In this document: in pieces, positions 1 to 7,145 of the stretch
Layout of the letters: each line of letters opens with the position of its first letter
Position numbering within the stretch: position 1 is the first letter of the stretch
Origin: Actinomycetota bacterium
Lineage (GTDB): Bacteria > Actinomycetota > Acidimicrobiia > Acidimicrobiales > JAJPHE01
Direction of reading: 5' to 3'
NCBI GenBank assembly: GCA_027315345.1
Contig: DAHUYE010000059.1
Location: forward strand, 1-49,390
DNA length: 49,390 bases
Made by a program: the position numbers and the translations under genes
Notes under the pieces: model-generated
What the model was told of the DNA's origin: nothing
Database searches by the model: none
What the model saw: only the letters and a program-made list of their open reading frames with translations

Positions 1-37
1 GTTGTCCCCCGGGTTGTTGAAGTGAGGCGGTGGTCCC
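1..37. repeat. Left inverted repeat of the IS element
   Basis: The sequence matches the reverse complement of 1425-1461 at about 26 of 37 positions. Shared blocks are TGTCCC near the outer end, TGTTGAAGT in the middle and GGCGGTGG at the inner side. Imperfect terminal repeats of this length are normal for the IS256 family. Confidence 0.7.
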
Positions 38-108
38 CCGCCTGAGACCTTGCTTTTGGCAGGGTGTCGGGCGTCCTACCAAGACAACCCAACAGGAGGA
101 GGACCACC

Positions 109-1416
109 GTGAAGAAGAAGGTACCTGTCGTGAGCGTCGCCGAGGTGGAGACGGCCAATCTGGCCGGTCTGCCGCTGGAAGCGACCGTGGCGCTGGCCGA
201 TCTGGCCGGCGCGGTGAAGGAAGGACTGCTCGGCTTTTGTGCCGATGTCGGTCTGATGGTGATGGCCCAGATGCTCGACGCCGAGATGACCGCCCGGGTA
301 GGGCCCAAGCACGCCAAGATCCCTGGACGCCAGGCGAACTGGCATGGAAGCACTGATGGCCCGGTCGTGCTGGGCGGCCGGGAGCTGACCGTGGCCCGGC
401 CCCGAGGCCGGACCGTCGAGGGCAAGGAGATCGAGCTGGACGCCTGGGAGGCGTTCTCGTCTCGGGATCTGCTCGACCGCCTCACCGTGGAGCGGATGCT
501 GGCCGGGGTGGCCACCCGCCGGCATGTGGACGTGGCCGAACCGCTGGGCGCTGAGGTGGAGACCAAGGCGAAGGCGACCGGGCGGTCCTCGGTCAGCCGC
601 CGGTTCAAGCGGGCCACCGAGGCCGCCCTGGCCGAGTTGATGGCCCGGGATCTATCCGGCCTGGACGTGGCCGTGATCATGATCGACGGGCTCGATGTGG
701 CCGGCCAGTGCGTCGTGGTGGCCTTGGCAATACTGACCGATGGGACCAAGGTGCCGGTCGGGCTGTGGCTGGGCGACACCGAGAACAAGACCGTGGTGAC
801 CGCGCTCTTGGCCGATCTGGTCGCCCGCGGCCTGTCCGGCGATGGCGGTCTCCTGGCCGTGCTGGACGGGGCCAAGGCGCTCGCCGCTGGGGTCAAGAAG
901 GTCTTCGGTGAGCGGGCCCAGATCCAACGGTGCACTTTGCACAAGCGCCGGAACGTCAAGGGGCATTTGCCCAAAGAGCTGGGATCGAAGATCGACTGGC
1001 GCCTGGCCCGAGCCTTCGCCGATCCGAACCCGGCCAAGGGTCTCGAGGCGGCCAAGCGGGTCGCCGGCGAGCTCAAGGCCGATCATCCCGACGCCGCGGC
1101 CAGCCTGCTCGAAGGGCTCGAGGAGATGTTCACCGTCCGCCGGCTCGGTGTCAGCGGTCGCCTGGCTGCCACCCTGACCAACACCAACTGCATCGAGTCG
1201 ATGATCTCGGTGGCCCGCACCACTATGGGCAACGTCAAGAGCTGGAAGGACGGGTCGATGAAGAAGCGTTGGGTGGCCGCCGGAATGCTCGAAGCCGAAC
1301 GCAACTTCCGCCGTGTCCGTGGCTGCAAGGAGATGCCCACCCTCGTCGCTGCTCTGCGCCGCCACTCCGCCGGCGAGACCGTCACACCGACCAACTACGA
1401 TCAGGCTGCTGCCTGA
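109..1416 (+). CDS. IS256-family transposase
   Basis: Predicted cut-and-paste DDE transposase of the IS256/mutator family, about 435 residues, a normal full length. The catalytic triad appears as D193 (in MIDGLD), D253 (in VLDGAK) and E363 (in NCIESM), followed by the conserved KSWKDGSM-like region. I chose the GTG at 109 because an AGGAGGAGGA ribosome-binding site lies just upstream; an in-frame ATG at 64 lacks such a site and would place the start closer to the inverted repeat. The reading frame is open throughout, so the element looks potentially active. It is the only transposase recognised in the window. Confidence 0.93.
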   Translation: MKKKVPVVSVAEVETANLAGLPLEATVALADLAGAVKEGLLGFCADVGLMVMAQMLDAEMTARVGPKHAKIPGRQANWHGSTDGPVVLGGRELTVARPRGRTVEGKEIELDAWEAFSSRDLLDRLTVERMLAGVATRRHVDVAEPLGAEVETKAKATGRSSVSRRFKRATEAALAELMARDLSGLDVAVIMIDGLDVAGQCVVVALAILTDGTKVPVGLWLGDTENKTVVTALLADLVARGLSGDGGLLAVLDGAKALAAGVKKVFGERAQIQRCTLHKRRNVKGHLPKELGSKIDWRLARAFADPNPAKGLEAAKRVAGELKADHPDAAASLLEGLEEMFTVRRLGVSGRLAATLTNTNCIESMISVARTTMGNVKSWKDGSMKKRWVAAGMLEAERNFRRVRGCKEMPTLVAALRRHSAGETVTPTNYDQAAA

Positions 1417-2012
1417 TCAACGCAGTGGCCACCGCCGAACTTCAACAGAAGGCGGGACATCCTCGCCAGGAAGGGTCCGGTCGGTAGCGACACGGCCAGC
1501 AGCACCCGGGCGCCGGCCTCGGCTATCAGGCCGGCGCCCCACGCCGCCGTAATGAGGCGGAAGGTGCGGGGAGCGGTCGGCATCTCCCACAGTTCGTCAT
1601 AGGCAGCCGTCTTGGCCGGGTCATCACCGGCGGACAGGGCCCGCCCGATGAAGAACATCAGCGGACGCCGGGCCCACAGGGAACTCAGGCAGATCAGCCC
1701 GAACATGGCCGTGAAGGCGGAATCCCTGACCTTGAGCACGAAGGCGCTGCCCCCCAACAGGAGAGATGCGATGATCCCGGCCACGAACCCGAACAGCACG
1801 ATGCAGCCGATCGGGTCGATGCGCCGCCGCCGCAGCCACTCGAAGGCCACCCAGGCCGCCGCCGGCGCCCCGGCGATCATCAGAGCCGGGGCGTCCCCAT
1901 TCACATGAGGCCGCACCAGGTAATAGACGGCCAGGGGTACCACCGCACCACCGATGGCCCCCGGTCCCATGGCCCGCAGGGACGGTGCCCCCGGCTCCCA
2001 GGTGCCGGTCAT
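1401..2012 (-). pseudogene. VC0807-like membrane protein, 3' end replaced by the IS
   Basis: Integral membrane protein of about 203 residues as it now reads, with several hydrophobic segments (for example IVLFGFVAGIIASLLLGG and ITAAWGAGLIAEAGARVLLA). It resembles the VC0807 family of poorly characterised membrane proteins, which usually run to about 220-240 residues. The start ATG overlaps the stop of the upstream oxygenase gene by one base (TGATG), so the two are translationally coupled. From about 1461 the frame enters the IS right repeat and ends with roughly 19 IS-encoded residues (...LKFGGGHCVDQAAA). The native C-terminus is therefore lost. Function is unknown; whether the truncated protein works cannot be told from the sequence. 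Confidence 0.7.
1425..1461. repeat. Right inverted repeat of the IS element
   Basis: Reverse-complement partner of 1-37, beginning 8 nt after the transposase stop codon. The outer boundary near 1459-1461 is where sequence homologous to the left end stops. The frame of the neighbouring minus-strand gene reads straight into this repeat. Confidence 0.7.
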
Positions 2013-3019
2013 CAGGAGGCGGTGCTCGGCTCGGCCGAGGTCGAGGCGGGCGTCTCCGCCCACAGGCCCAGCGCCCGCCAGAGCCGGCGGTAAGCCGGGC
2101 CGGCCAGGCCGAGCTCGGTCCACAGGCGGCGGATCTTGGCCATGGAGGCCAGCGACTCGGCGTGGTGCTGGGGGTTATCGGTGAAGGCCTGCTGGATGAC
2201 CTCCTTCGGAATCGAATAGCGCCGGACCAGCTGGCGAGAGGGCCGCAGCATCATCTGGGCCATGGTGGCCAGGATGAAAGGCGCCCCGATGGCCAACTCG
2301 GCCCGGCGGACGAAGCCCAGGGTGGGGACGGTGCGCTTCAGATAGTGCCGGGCGAAGGAGAGGTGCCTGGCTTCCTCGGTGACGTGGATGCGCATGATGC
2401 GCTCGAGGAGCGGGTGGATGTCCCGTCCACTGCGCAATTCCCGGCGCTGTACGTAGTCGATCGGATCCTCTCCACCCAGGACGAAGGCGAAGAACAGGGG
2501 CGGGAACCGCCGGCCCAGGCTGACGATGAAGCGAGCGGCGGCCTGATCGGCCCGGCCGAGTCCGCGGGCGTCGAAGCCGCTGCGGTTGACGAACTCCTGG
2601 AACATCAGGGAGTGCTGGGCCTCCTCGATCACCTCGTGGTAGGCATAGCGGAACTCGCCTGACCCGTTCGGCAGCCGGGTGGCGAACTCGAGCAGGCCCC
2701 GCTTGAGCACGCTTTCGAACTCGAGGCCGATCTTCATCTTCGAGGCCACGGTCTCCAGGCCGAGGCGGGCCCGCTCCGGCTGGGGGAGGTTCCGATACCA
2801 GTCGGTCGCGCCCAGCGGATCATCGGAGTCGAGTTCCCAGCGGGGGTCGGCCGGATCGATCCGGTGTTCAGGGTCGTCCCAGGCCACGTCGGCGTAGGCG
2901 TCGAAGTGCTTGGTCACCGACTGCCGGCTCAGCCGGGCCACCAGGGCCTCGAACTCCCCGGGTCGCTCGGACTCCTCCCCCGGGACGTCGGCGGACATGA
3001 GGTCGAACGTGCTGGTCAT
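2012..3019 (-). CDS. AurF-like diiron oxygenase
   Basis: Predicted soluble non-haem diiron oxygenase of the AurF (p-aminobenzoate N-oxygenase) family, 335 residues. The four-helix-bundle ligands are visible as E100 (GLEFE), E132/E133 with H136 (EEAQH), E184 (GGEDP) and E215/E216 with H219 (TEEARH). Family members oxidise arylamines or related substrates using two irons and O2; the substrate here is unknown. It starts opposite a divergent TetR gene with a shared operator at 3051-3078, so control by that repressor is likely. The stop codon overlaps the start of the downstream membrane-protein gene. The purine-rich run just upstream of the ATG can serve as a ribosome-binding site. Confidence 0.82.
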   Translation of the reverse strand: MTSTFDLMSADVPGEESERPGEFEALVARLSRQSVTKHFDAYADVAWDDPEHRIDPADPRWELDSDDPLGATDWYRNLPQPERARLGLETVASKMKIGLEFESVLKRGLLEFATRLPNGSGEFRYAYHEVIEEAQHSLMFQEFVNRSGFDARGLGRADQAAARFIVSLGRRFPPLFFAFVLGGEDPIDYVQRRELRSGRDIHPLLERIMRIHVTEEARHLSFARHYLKRTVPTLGFVRRAELAIGAPFILATMAQMMLRPSRQLVRRYSIPKEVIQQAFTDNPQHHAESLASMAKIRRLWTELGLAGPAYRRLWRALGLWAETPASTSAEPSTAS

Positions 3020-3050
3020 CTGGCTTTCCCCCAGGAGAAGGTGACTTAGC

Positions 3051-3078
3051 GGTCACCGCATAGTGACCCATCGGTCAC
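3051..3078. promoter_or_regulatory. Palindromic TetR-type operator
   Basis: Three GGTCAC/GTGACC half-sites occur in tandem between the divergent oxygenase and TetR genes. GGTCAC at 3051 and GTGACC at 3063 are spaced by 6 nt; GTGACC at 3063 and GGTCAC at 3073 are spaced by 4 nt. Such overlapping palindromes are typical TetR-family binding sites. A -10-like GATACT follows at about 3095 on the plus strand. Binding by the adjacent TetR protein is inferred. Confidence 0.7.
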
Positions 3079-3133
3079 CATCAGGTCAAGCGTTGATACT
3101 GTGACCTCCACCACATGGAGGTGTTCCGGGCCG

Positions 3134-3733
3134 TTGGCCAATGCGAGGCTGAGTCGGGAGGAGCGGCGTAGCCATATCCTGGCGGCGGCCTCCAACGTCT
3201 TCGGGCGCCTGGGCTTCGAATCCGCCCGCATGGACGACGTGGCCAAGGAAGCCGGCATCGCCAAGGGCCTGCTGTACAAGCACTTCGCCTCCAAGGACGC
3301 CCTGTTCCGAGCCCTGGTCGACCGGCAGGGCAACTCCTACGCCGCCGACCTGCGTTCGGCCCTGGCCGATCCCGGGCTTTCGGCTGACCCCTCCGAGGTC
3401 CTGCGGGCCGGTCTGGCCTTCTGGCTGCGGATGGTCAACGACAAAGAAGCCAGCTTCAACCTCACCGACCCCGGAGTACACGACGCCTACGAGGGGCTCC
3501 GGGAGTCCCTGCGATCCGTGATCGCCGACGCCGTCCGGGCCGCCGAGCCGGACGTGCCCGAGCCGTTCCCCCGTTACGTTGCTGCCCTGATCCAGGGGGC
3601 GGCGGAAAACCTGGGGCTGGTTTGGCGGGACGACCCGGCCGGAGTGGGCGAGGAGGACGCCTTGGCCATGTTGACCGCCTTCTGTTGGGGCGGCCTCAGC
3701 CAGTTGGGCGCTTCTCGTCCCCCGGCCGGCTGA
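3134..3733 (+). CDS. TetR/AcrR-family transcriptional regulator
   Basis: One-domain repressor of about 199 residues. The N-terminal helix-turn-helix is clear (SHILAAASNVFGRLGFESARMDDVAKEAG, split here as a continuous family match, followed by GLLYKHFASKDALF). The C-terminal ligand-binding domain is not informative about the ligand. The start is uncertain. A GTG at 3101 sits on or beside the likely -10 element, so the TTG at 3134, preceded by GGAGG, is preferred. It is divergent from the diiron oxygenase and shares the palindromic operator, suggesting local autoregulation and control of that operon. Confidence 0.85.
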   Translation: MANARLSREERRSHILAAASNVFGRLGFESARMDDVAKEAGIAKGLLYKHFASKDALFRALVDRQGNSYAADLRSALADPGLSADPSEVLRAGLAFWLRMVNDKEASFNLTDPGVHDAYEGLRESLRSVIADAVRAAEPDVPEPFPRYVAALIQGAAENLGLVWRDDPAGVGEEDALAMLTAFCWGGLSQLGASRPPAG

Positions 3734-3847
3734 GCCGACCGGGCCGGATGGGCTGAACCAGCCTCAGAGAAGGCCAGCGGTCTTCCGTCGGGCGAAGAGC
3801 ATTGCTGCAGCCCAGGCGTCGGGTTCTGCCAACCGCGGCGACGGCGC

Positions 3848-4798
3848 TCAGATCCGCTCGGGCAGGGCCGAATCCCCGATGAAGGCGCCGAAGCCTCCCG
3901 AGGCGCTCACCCTTCCGTCGGAGGTGACCACCAGGCCCTCGGCCCCGGTGCCCCGCAGGACCGTCAGAGGCTCGGGCGACCGGTTCAGCATGACCGCCTT
4001 GGTCAGCACCTCGGCCAGCCAGGCCTCGCTGGCGACCACGGTGGCGAACTCCACGGGCCCGGCTGACGGCACGCCCGTGACCGGGTCGATGAGGTGGTGC
4101 ATCTGCTCCCCGTCCAGCGACCACCGGCGCAGCAGGGTGGTGGAGGTGGCCATCCCCCCGTCGGCCAGTCCCACCAGGGTGAGGGGCGAGCTCAGCCGGG
4201 GATGATCGACGGCCGCCGTCCAGCCGCCCCCTGCCGGTCCGGCTCCGGAGACCCGGATGTCCCCGCCCAGATTGATGCAGGCCCCCGTCGCCCCGGCTCG
4301 CAGGGCCTGGAGAGCGACCAGATCGGCGGCCAGGCCTTTGCCGAGGCCCCCGGAGTCGAAGCCGGTCCCGGCCGGAAGGCGGACGGCGCCCTCCCGGATG
4401 ACGATCCCGCCACAGCCGGCGCCAAGGTCGCTCCGGCCCCGGGCCGGGCCGGCCGCCACCGCATCGAAGTCCCGGTCGTAGCCGGCCCGGATCAGCGGTC
4501 CCAACAGGGTGGGGTCGAAGACGCCGCCGGTCTGCTTCCAGCCCTGGATGCCGCGCCGGATCAGGGTCAGGGTGTCCTGGGACACCTCCATGAACTCCTC
4601 GGGCGACGCGTTCAGCCGGCTCAACTCGCTGTCGGGGCGGAAGCGGCTCCACCGCCAGTCGAGCTCATCGACCCGTTGCCGCAAGGTGTCGAGCAGCCCC
4701 TCCGGGCCACCGGTGACGATGAGGTGGCAGGCCGTCCCCATGGCCCGGAATCTGACCTCGGCGAAGCGACCCTCGGATTCAGGAGTTCCGGTGCTCAC
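3848..4798 (-). CDS. apbE: FAD:protein FMN transferase (ApbE)
   Basis: ApbE-family flavin transferase, about 316 residues from the chosen GTG. ApbE covalently attaches FMN from FAD to a Ser/Thr of target redox proteins. Family features include FRAMGTACHL at the N-terminus, FDPTLLGPLIRAGYD, the glycine-rich FDSGGLGKGLAADL, CINLGGDIRVSG and HHLIDPVTGVPS. No lipobox or signal peptide is visible, so it may act in the cytoplasm, unlike many ApbE proteins. The frame stays open upstream through a hexanucleotide repeat that would encode an Ala-Val run, so an earlier start is possible. It is the last gene of the redox operon with the ferredoxin, NuoF-like and ferric-reductase-like genes. No FMN_bind target domain was recognised in the window. 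Confidence 0.9.
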   Translation of the reverse strand: MSTGTPESEGRFAEVRFRAMGTACHLIVTGGPEGLLDTLRQRVDELDWRWSRFRPDSELSRLNASPEEFMEVSQDTLTLIRRGIQGWKQTGGVFDPTLLGPLIRAGYDRDFDAVAAGPARGRSDLGAGCGGIVIREGAVRLPAGTGFDSGGLGKGLAADLVALQALRAGATGACINLGGDIRVSGAGPAGGGWTAAVDHPRLSSPLTLVGLADGGMATSTTLLRRWSLDGEQMHHLIDPVTGVPSAGPVEFATVVASEAWLAEVLTKAVMLNRSPEPLTVLRGTGAEGLVVTSDGRVSASGGFGAFIGDSALPERI

Positions 4799-4805
4799 CG
4801 CGACC

Positions 4806-4831
4806 GCTACTGCTACTGCTACTGCTACTGC
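4806..4831. repeat. GCTACT hexanucleotide tandem repeat
   Basis: Four perfect GCTACT copies plus GC lie across the end of the ferredoxin gene and the region before the apbE start. On the minus strand the repeat reads CAGTAG, so in the ferredoxin frame it supplies the stop and three further in-frame TAG codons. In the apbE frame the same bases read as Ala-Val. The unit is a multiple of three, so changes in copy number would alter spacing without shifting frame. Confidence 0.95.
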
Positions 4832-5031
4832 ACATCGGCCAGGCGCAGGGCCAGCGCGGGGCAGTTGGCCACTGCCCACTTGGCCTGGTCCAGGAGGTGA
4901 GCCGGGATGACCTCGGGGCGGACGATGGGATAGCCCCAGTCATCCAGGCGGATCCATTCGTGGAACAACTCGGCGCAGATGCCGTGTCCGACGCAGGCGA
5001 TGGGGTCGACCCGCAGGATGTTGACGCTCAT
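4825..5031 (-). CDS. Small ferredoxin
   Basis: Small ferredoxin of 68 residues, the compact type often partnered with actinobacterial oxidoreductases. The cysteines visible are in CVGHGICAEL and NCPAL, giving a C-x5-C spacing plus a distal Cys-Pro. This pattern suggests a 3Fe-4S cluster, because the middle cysteine of the 4Fe-4S motif is a glycine or histidine here. The ATG at 5031 follows GTGAGGA; an alternative in-frame ATG at 5046 overlaps the NuoF-like gene. It lies between the NuoF-like gene and apbE, so it probably carries electrons for the same complex. Its TAG stop is inside the hexanucleotide repeat. Confidence 0.87.
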   Translation of the reverse strand: MSVNILRVDPIACVGHGICAELFHEWIRLDDWGYPIVRPEVIPAHLLDQAKWAVANCPALALRLADVQ

Positions 5032-5036
5032 GTTCC

Positions 5037-6347
5037 TCACCGCCATGTCTTGCCGGGCGGCGGGACGCGCAGGACGGGCCGGCCGTTGCCCCTGCACTCG
5101 CCCGTGCTCATGTGCCGGGTCAACTCATCGGAAAATACGGTGAGGGCGCTGCGGACCAGCCGTGCCGCCCCGTCCGGGTGCTTGCAGGCTCCCCGGCCCT
5201 CGATCTCCCCGGCCCAGCGCCGGACCGTCTCCAGGTCGTCCCGGTTGGCCCGGGCCGCCGCCACCTGGGCGAACAGTTCGGACAGGTCGGCCAACCCGAA
5301 GATGCACGGACCGCACTGGCCGGCGCTCTCCCCGGCGTACCAGGAGACCACCCGGGCCGTCTCGGCCAGGCCGCACGCCGAGGCCGGCAGGGCCAGGACC
5401 ACTCCGGCCCCGGGGCTGGCCCCGAGGGGGAGCAGGCCGGCCCGGCTGTAGGGGGTGTCCAGGGCGTCAACCGGAAGCCAGGTCCCGTAGAAGCCGCCGA
5501 CCATGACCGCCGACAGTTCCGCCGCCGGCCCGCCCACGGCGTCGATGAGGGCGCCTATGGGTGTACCGATGGGCGCCTCGACCACCGCCGGCTGGCCCAC
5601 GGCGCCGCTGACGGTCACGAGTCGCCCCCCGGGCTCGTCCGGGGTGCCCAGTTGGCGGAACCACTCCGGCCCGTGCCGGGCGATCAGGGCCATGGTGGCC
5701 AGGGTCTCCACGTTCTGGACCAGGGTGGGCCGCCCGGCCACCCCCTTCTCGAAGGGCCGGGGCGGAACGCTGGTCGGCATGGCCGGCCCGCCGTTCATCC
5801 ACTGGACCAGGCCGGTCTCCTCCCCGGCCACGTAGCGCGACGGCGTGCCGGCCAGCCGCAGGTCCACGCCCAGTCCTTCGGTCGAGGTGCGCTCGGCCAG
5901 CGCCGCCCGCATGGCCTCCAGGGCCCGGCGGTGGGCCCGGTCCACCCCGATGAGGACCTGGCTGGCCCCCACGGCGGCGGCGGCCAGCACGGCCCCGTCG
6001 ATGACCAGATGGGGATTGTGGGTCATGAGCGTCTGGTCCTTGGCACTGGGGGGTTCACCCTCGGTGCCGTTGGCCACCACCACCCGGGGCCCGGGCCCGT
6101 CGGCCACCGCCTTGAGCTTCCTGGCGGTGGGGAAGCCGGCGCCGCCTCGGCCCAGCAGTCCGGCCGCGCCCATGAGGTCTATGAGGCTGTACCTGGGCTG
6201 GGCGGACGGAGGCGGGGGCAGGGTGTAGGTCTTCCGGTGGGTGGCCAGACCGATGTAAGAGTCGGGACTGGCGCCGGCCAGGAGCCGGGAGGGGGGCAGG
6301 GGGCGGGTCTTGCGGGCCGGGGCCGTCCGCCCGGTGGCGATGGTCAT
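5037..6347 (-). CDS. NuoF-like NADH/flavin and iron-sulfur oxidoreductase subunit
   Basis: Homologue of the 51-kDa NADH-binding subunit of complex I (NuoF), 436 residues. The FMN/NADH glycine-rich stretch appears as LLGRGGAGFPTARK, followed by VVANGTEGEPPSAKD, and then the SLBB and iron-sulfur regions. The cluster site is unusual: ESAGQCGPC replaces the usual ES-C-G-x-C-x-x-C, so one of four cysteine ligands is Ala, while a distal Cys (ACKHPDG) is kept. The ATG overlaps the stop of the ferric-reductase-like gene by 4 nt. The gene order suggests NAD(P)H oxidation here, with electrons passed to the membrane haem protein or the ferredoxin. It is not part of a nuo operon. Confidence 0.85.
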   Translation of the reverse strand: MTIATGRTAPARKTRPLPPSRLLAGASPDSYIGLATHRKTYTLPPPPSAQPRYSLIDLMGAAGLLGRGGAGFPTARKLKAVADGPGPRVVVANGTEGEPPSAKDQTLMTHNPHLVIDGAVLAAAAVGASQVLIGVDRAHRRALEAMRAALAERTSTEGLGVDLRLAGTPSRYVAGEETGLVQWMNGGPAMPTSVPPRPFEKGVAGRPTLVQNVETLATMALIARHGPEWFRQLGTPDEPGGRLVTVSGAVGQPAVVEAPIGTPIGALIDAVGGPAAELSAVMVGGFYGTWLPVDALDTPYSRAGLLPLGASPGAGVVLALPASACGLAETARVVSWYAGESAGQCGPCIFGLADLSELFAQVAAARANRDDLETVRRWAGEIEGRGACKHPDGAARLVRSALTVFSDELTRHMSTGECRGNGRPVLRVPPPGKTWR

Positions 6348-6955
6348 CGGCTCACCGGCCTGGAGGCGTTGACCCGGCGGTGGGCCGGGCGCCGGTCGGG
6401 GGTGCGGACCGGCGCCGCCATGACGTCGTGGCTCTCCGATTTGGCGATGCGTACCGCCGCCAGGGCGATGGCCACCGTCAGCACCCCGAGCATCCCGTAG
6501 CGCAGAACGACGGTGTGCCGGTCGGTTCCGGCCGTGAGGGCATGCAGCGTTCCGAGGGCGAGTAGGGGGAAGGCGGCGTAGTGGGTCGCCCTCCACAACT
6601 GGGGCGACAGCCGGGTGCGCAGCAGGCTGGTCAACTCCACCGCCACCATCAGGTACATGGCCACGATGCCCCAGGCCACCGCGACCGGATGCCATGAACC
6701 GGTGAGGGGGATCAACAGGCTCACCGGACCGAAGTGGACGTAGGTGTCCAGGGAGATCGAGGTTATGTGGATGCCGAGGAAGACCAGGGCGGCCCCACCC
6801 AGGAACCGGTGGAGGTCGAGGATCCACGCCGGCCGGGGCCGGCGCCCGAAGGCCCGGGTGGTCAGAGCCAGGCCCCAGATGACGCTGGCGGCCAGGAGGG
6901 CCCAGGTCACAATCCCGCTGGAACGGGCCATGTACCAGATCAACTTCGACGTCAC
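6344..6955 (-). CDS. Ferric-reductase-like transmembrane protein
   Basis: Membrane protein of 203 residues with about five or six hydrophobic helices and the ferric-reductase-like/YedZ haem-binding pattern. Candidate haem ligands are H in LHRFLGG, H in GIHIT, H in THYAAF and H in TLHAL. Proteins of this fold move electrons across the membrane through b-type haems. It heads a four-gene minus-strand operon with a NuoF-like protein, ferredoxin and ApbE. It has no fused flavin/NAD domain, so the NuoF-like partner probably supplies that function. The acceptor outside the cell is unknown. Confidence 0.87.
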   Translation of the reverse strand: MTSKLIWYMARSSGIVTWALLAASVIWGLALTTRAFGRRPRPAWILDLHRFLGGAALVFLGIHITSISLDTYVHFGPVSLLIPLTGSWHPVAVAWGIVAMYLMVAVELTSLLRTRLSPQLWRATHYAAFPLLALGTLHALTAGTDRHTVVLRYGMLGVLTVAIALAAVRIAKSESHDVMAAPVRTPDRRPAHRRVNASRPVSR

Positions 6956-7145
6956 GGTCTGCTCGTCATCGGGTTCTGCATCTGCCCTCCGGGCTGTCCT
7001 GCCCGCGCTCGGGTCCGGTCACCATCTTCGAGGCTGAGGCTCCGAGCGGTCTGAGAGGTTCCTGGGAAACCCATGGGACATCCCTATACGGGCGCAGCGT
7101 ACGATGCCGTGTGGCCGGAGCCGGGGGGACGGGGCAGGTGCCGGC

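Larger units (their letters stand above)
1..1461 (+). mobile_element. IS256-family insertion sequence
   Basis: A single transposase gene is flanked by imperfect inverted repeats at 1-37 and 1425-1461, the layout of an IS256-family element. The left repeat starts at the first base of the window, so the true left end may lie at or just beyond the edge and the target duplication cannot be read. The right end interrupts a minus-strand membrane-protein gene. The element boundaries are inferred from the repeat match, not from a target-site duplication. Confidence 0.8.

Noticed and set aside
3734-3847. Terminator between the convergent TetR and apbE genes
   Set aside because: No stable stem followed by a T-run could be found on either strand.
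4094-4900. Long plus-strand frame opposite apbE
   Set aside because: It is antisense to a well-supported enzyme gene and has the Gly/Arg/Pro composition typical of GC-rich shadow frames.
7038-7145. Possible promoter or operator in the divergent gap before fuconate dehydratase
   Set aside because: Only a weak TATACG and a CCCATGGG palindrome were seen, without a matching -35 or repeated half-sites.
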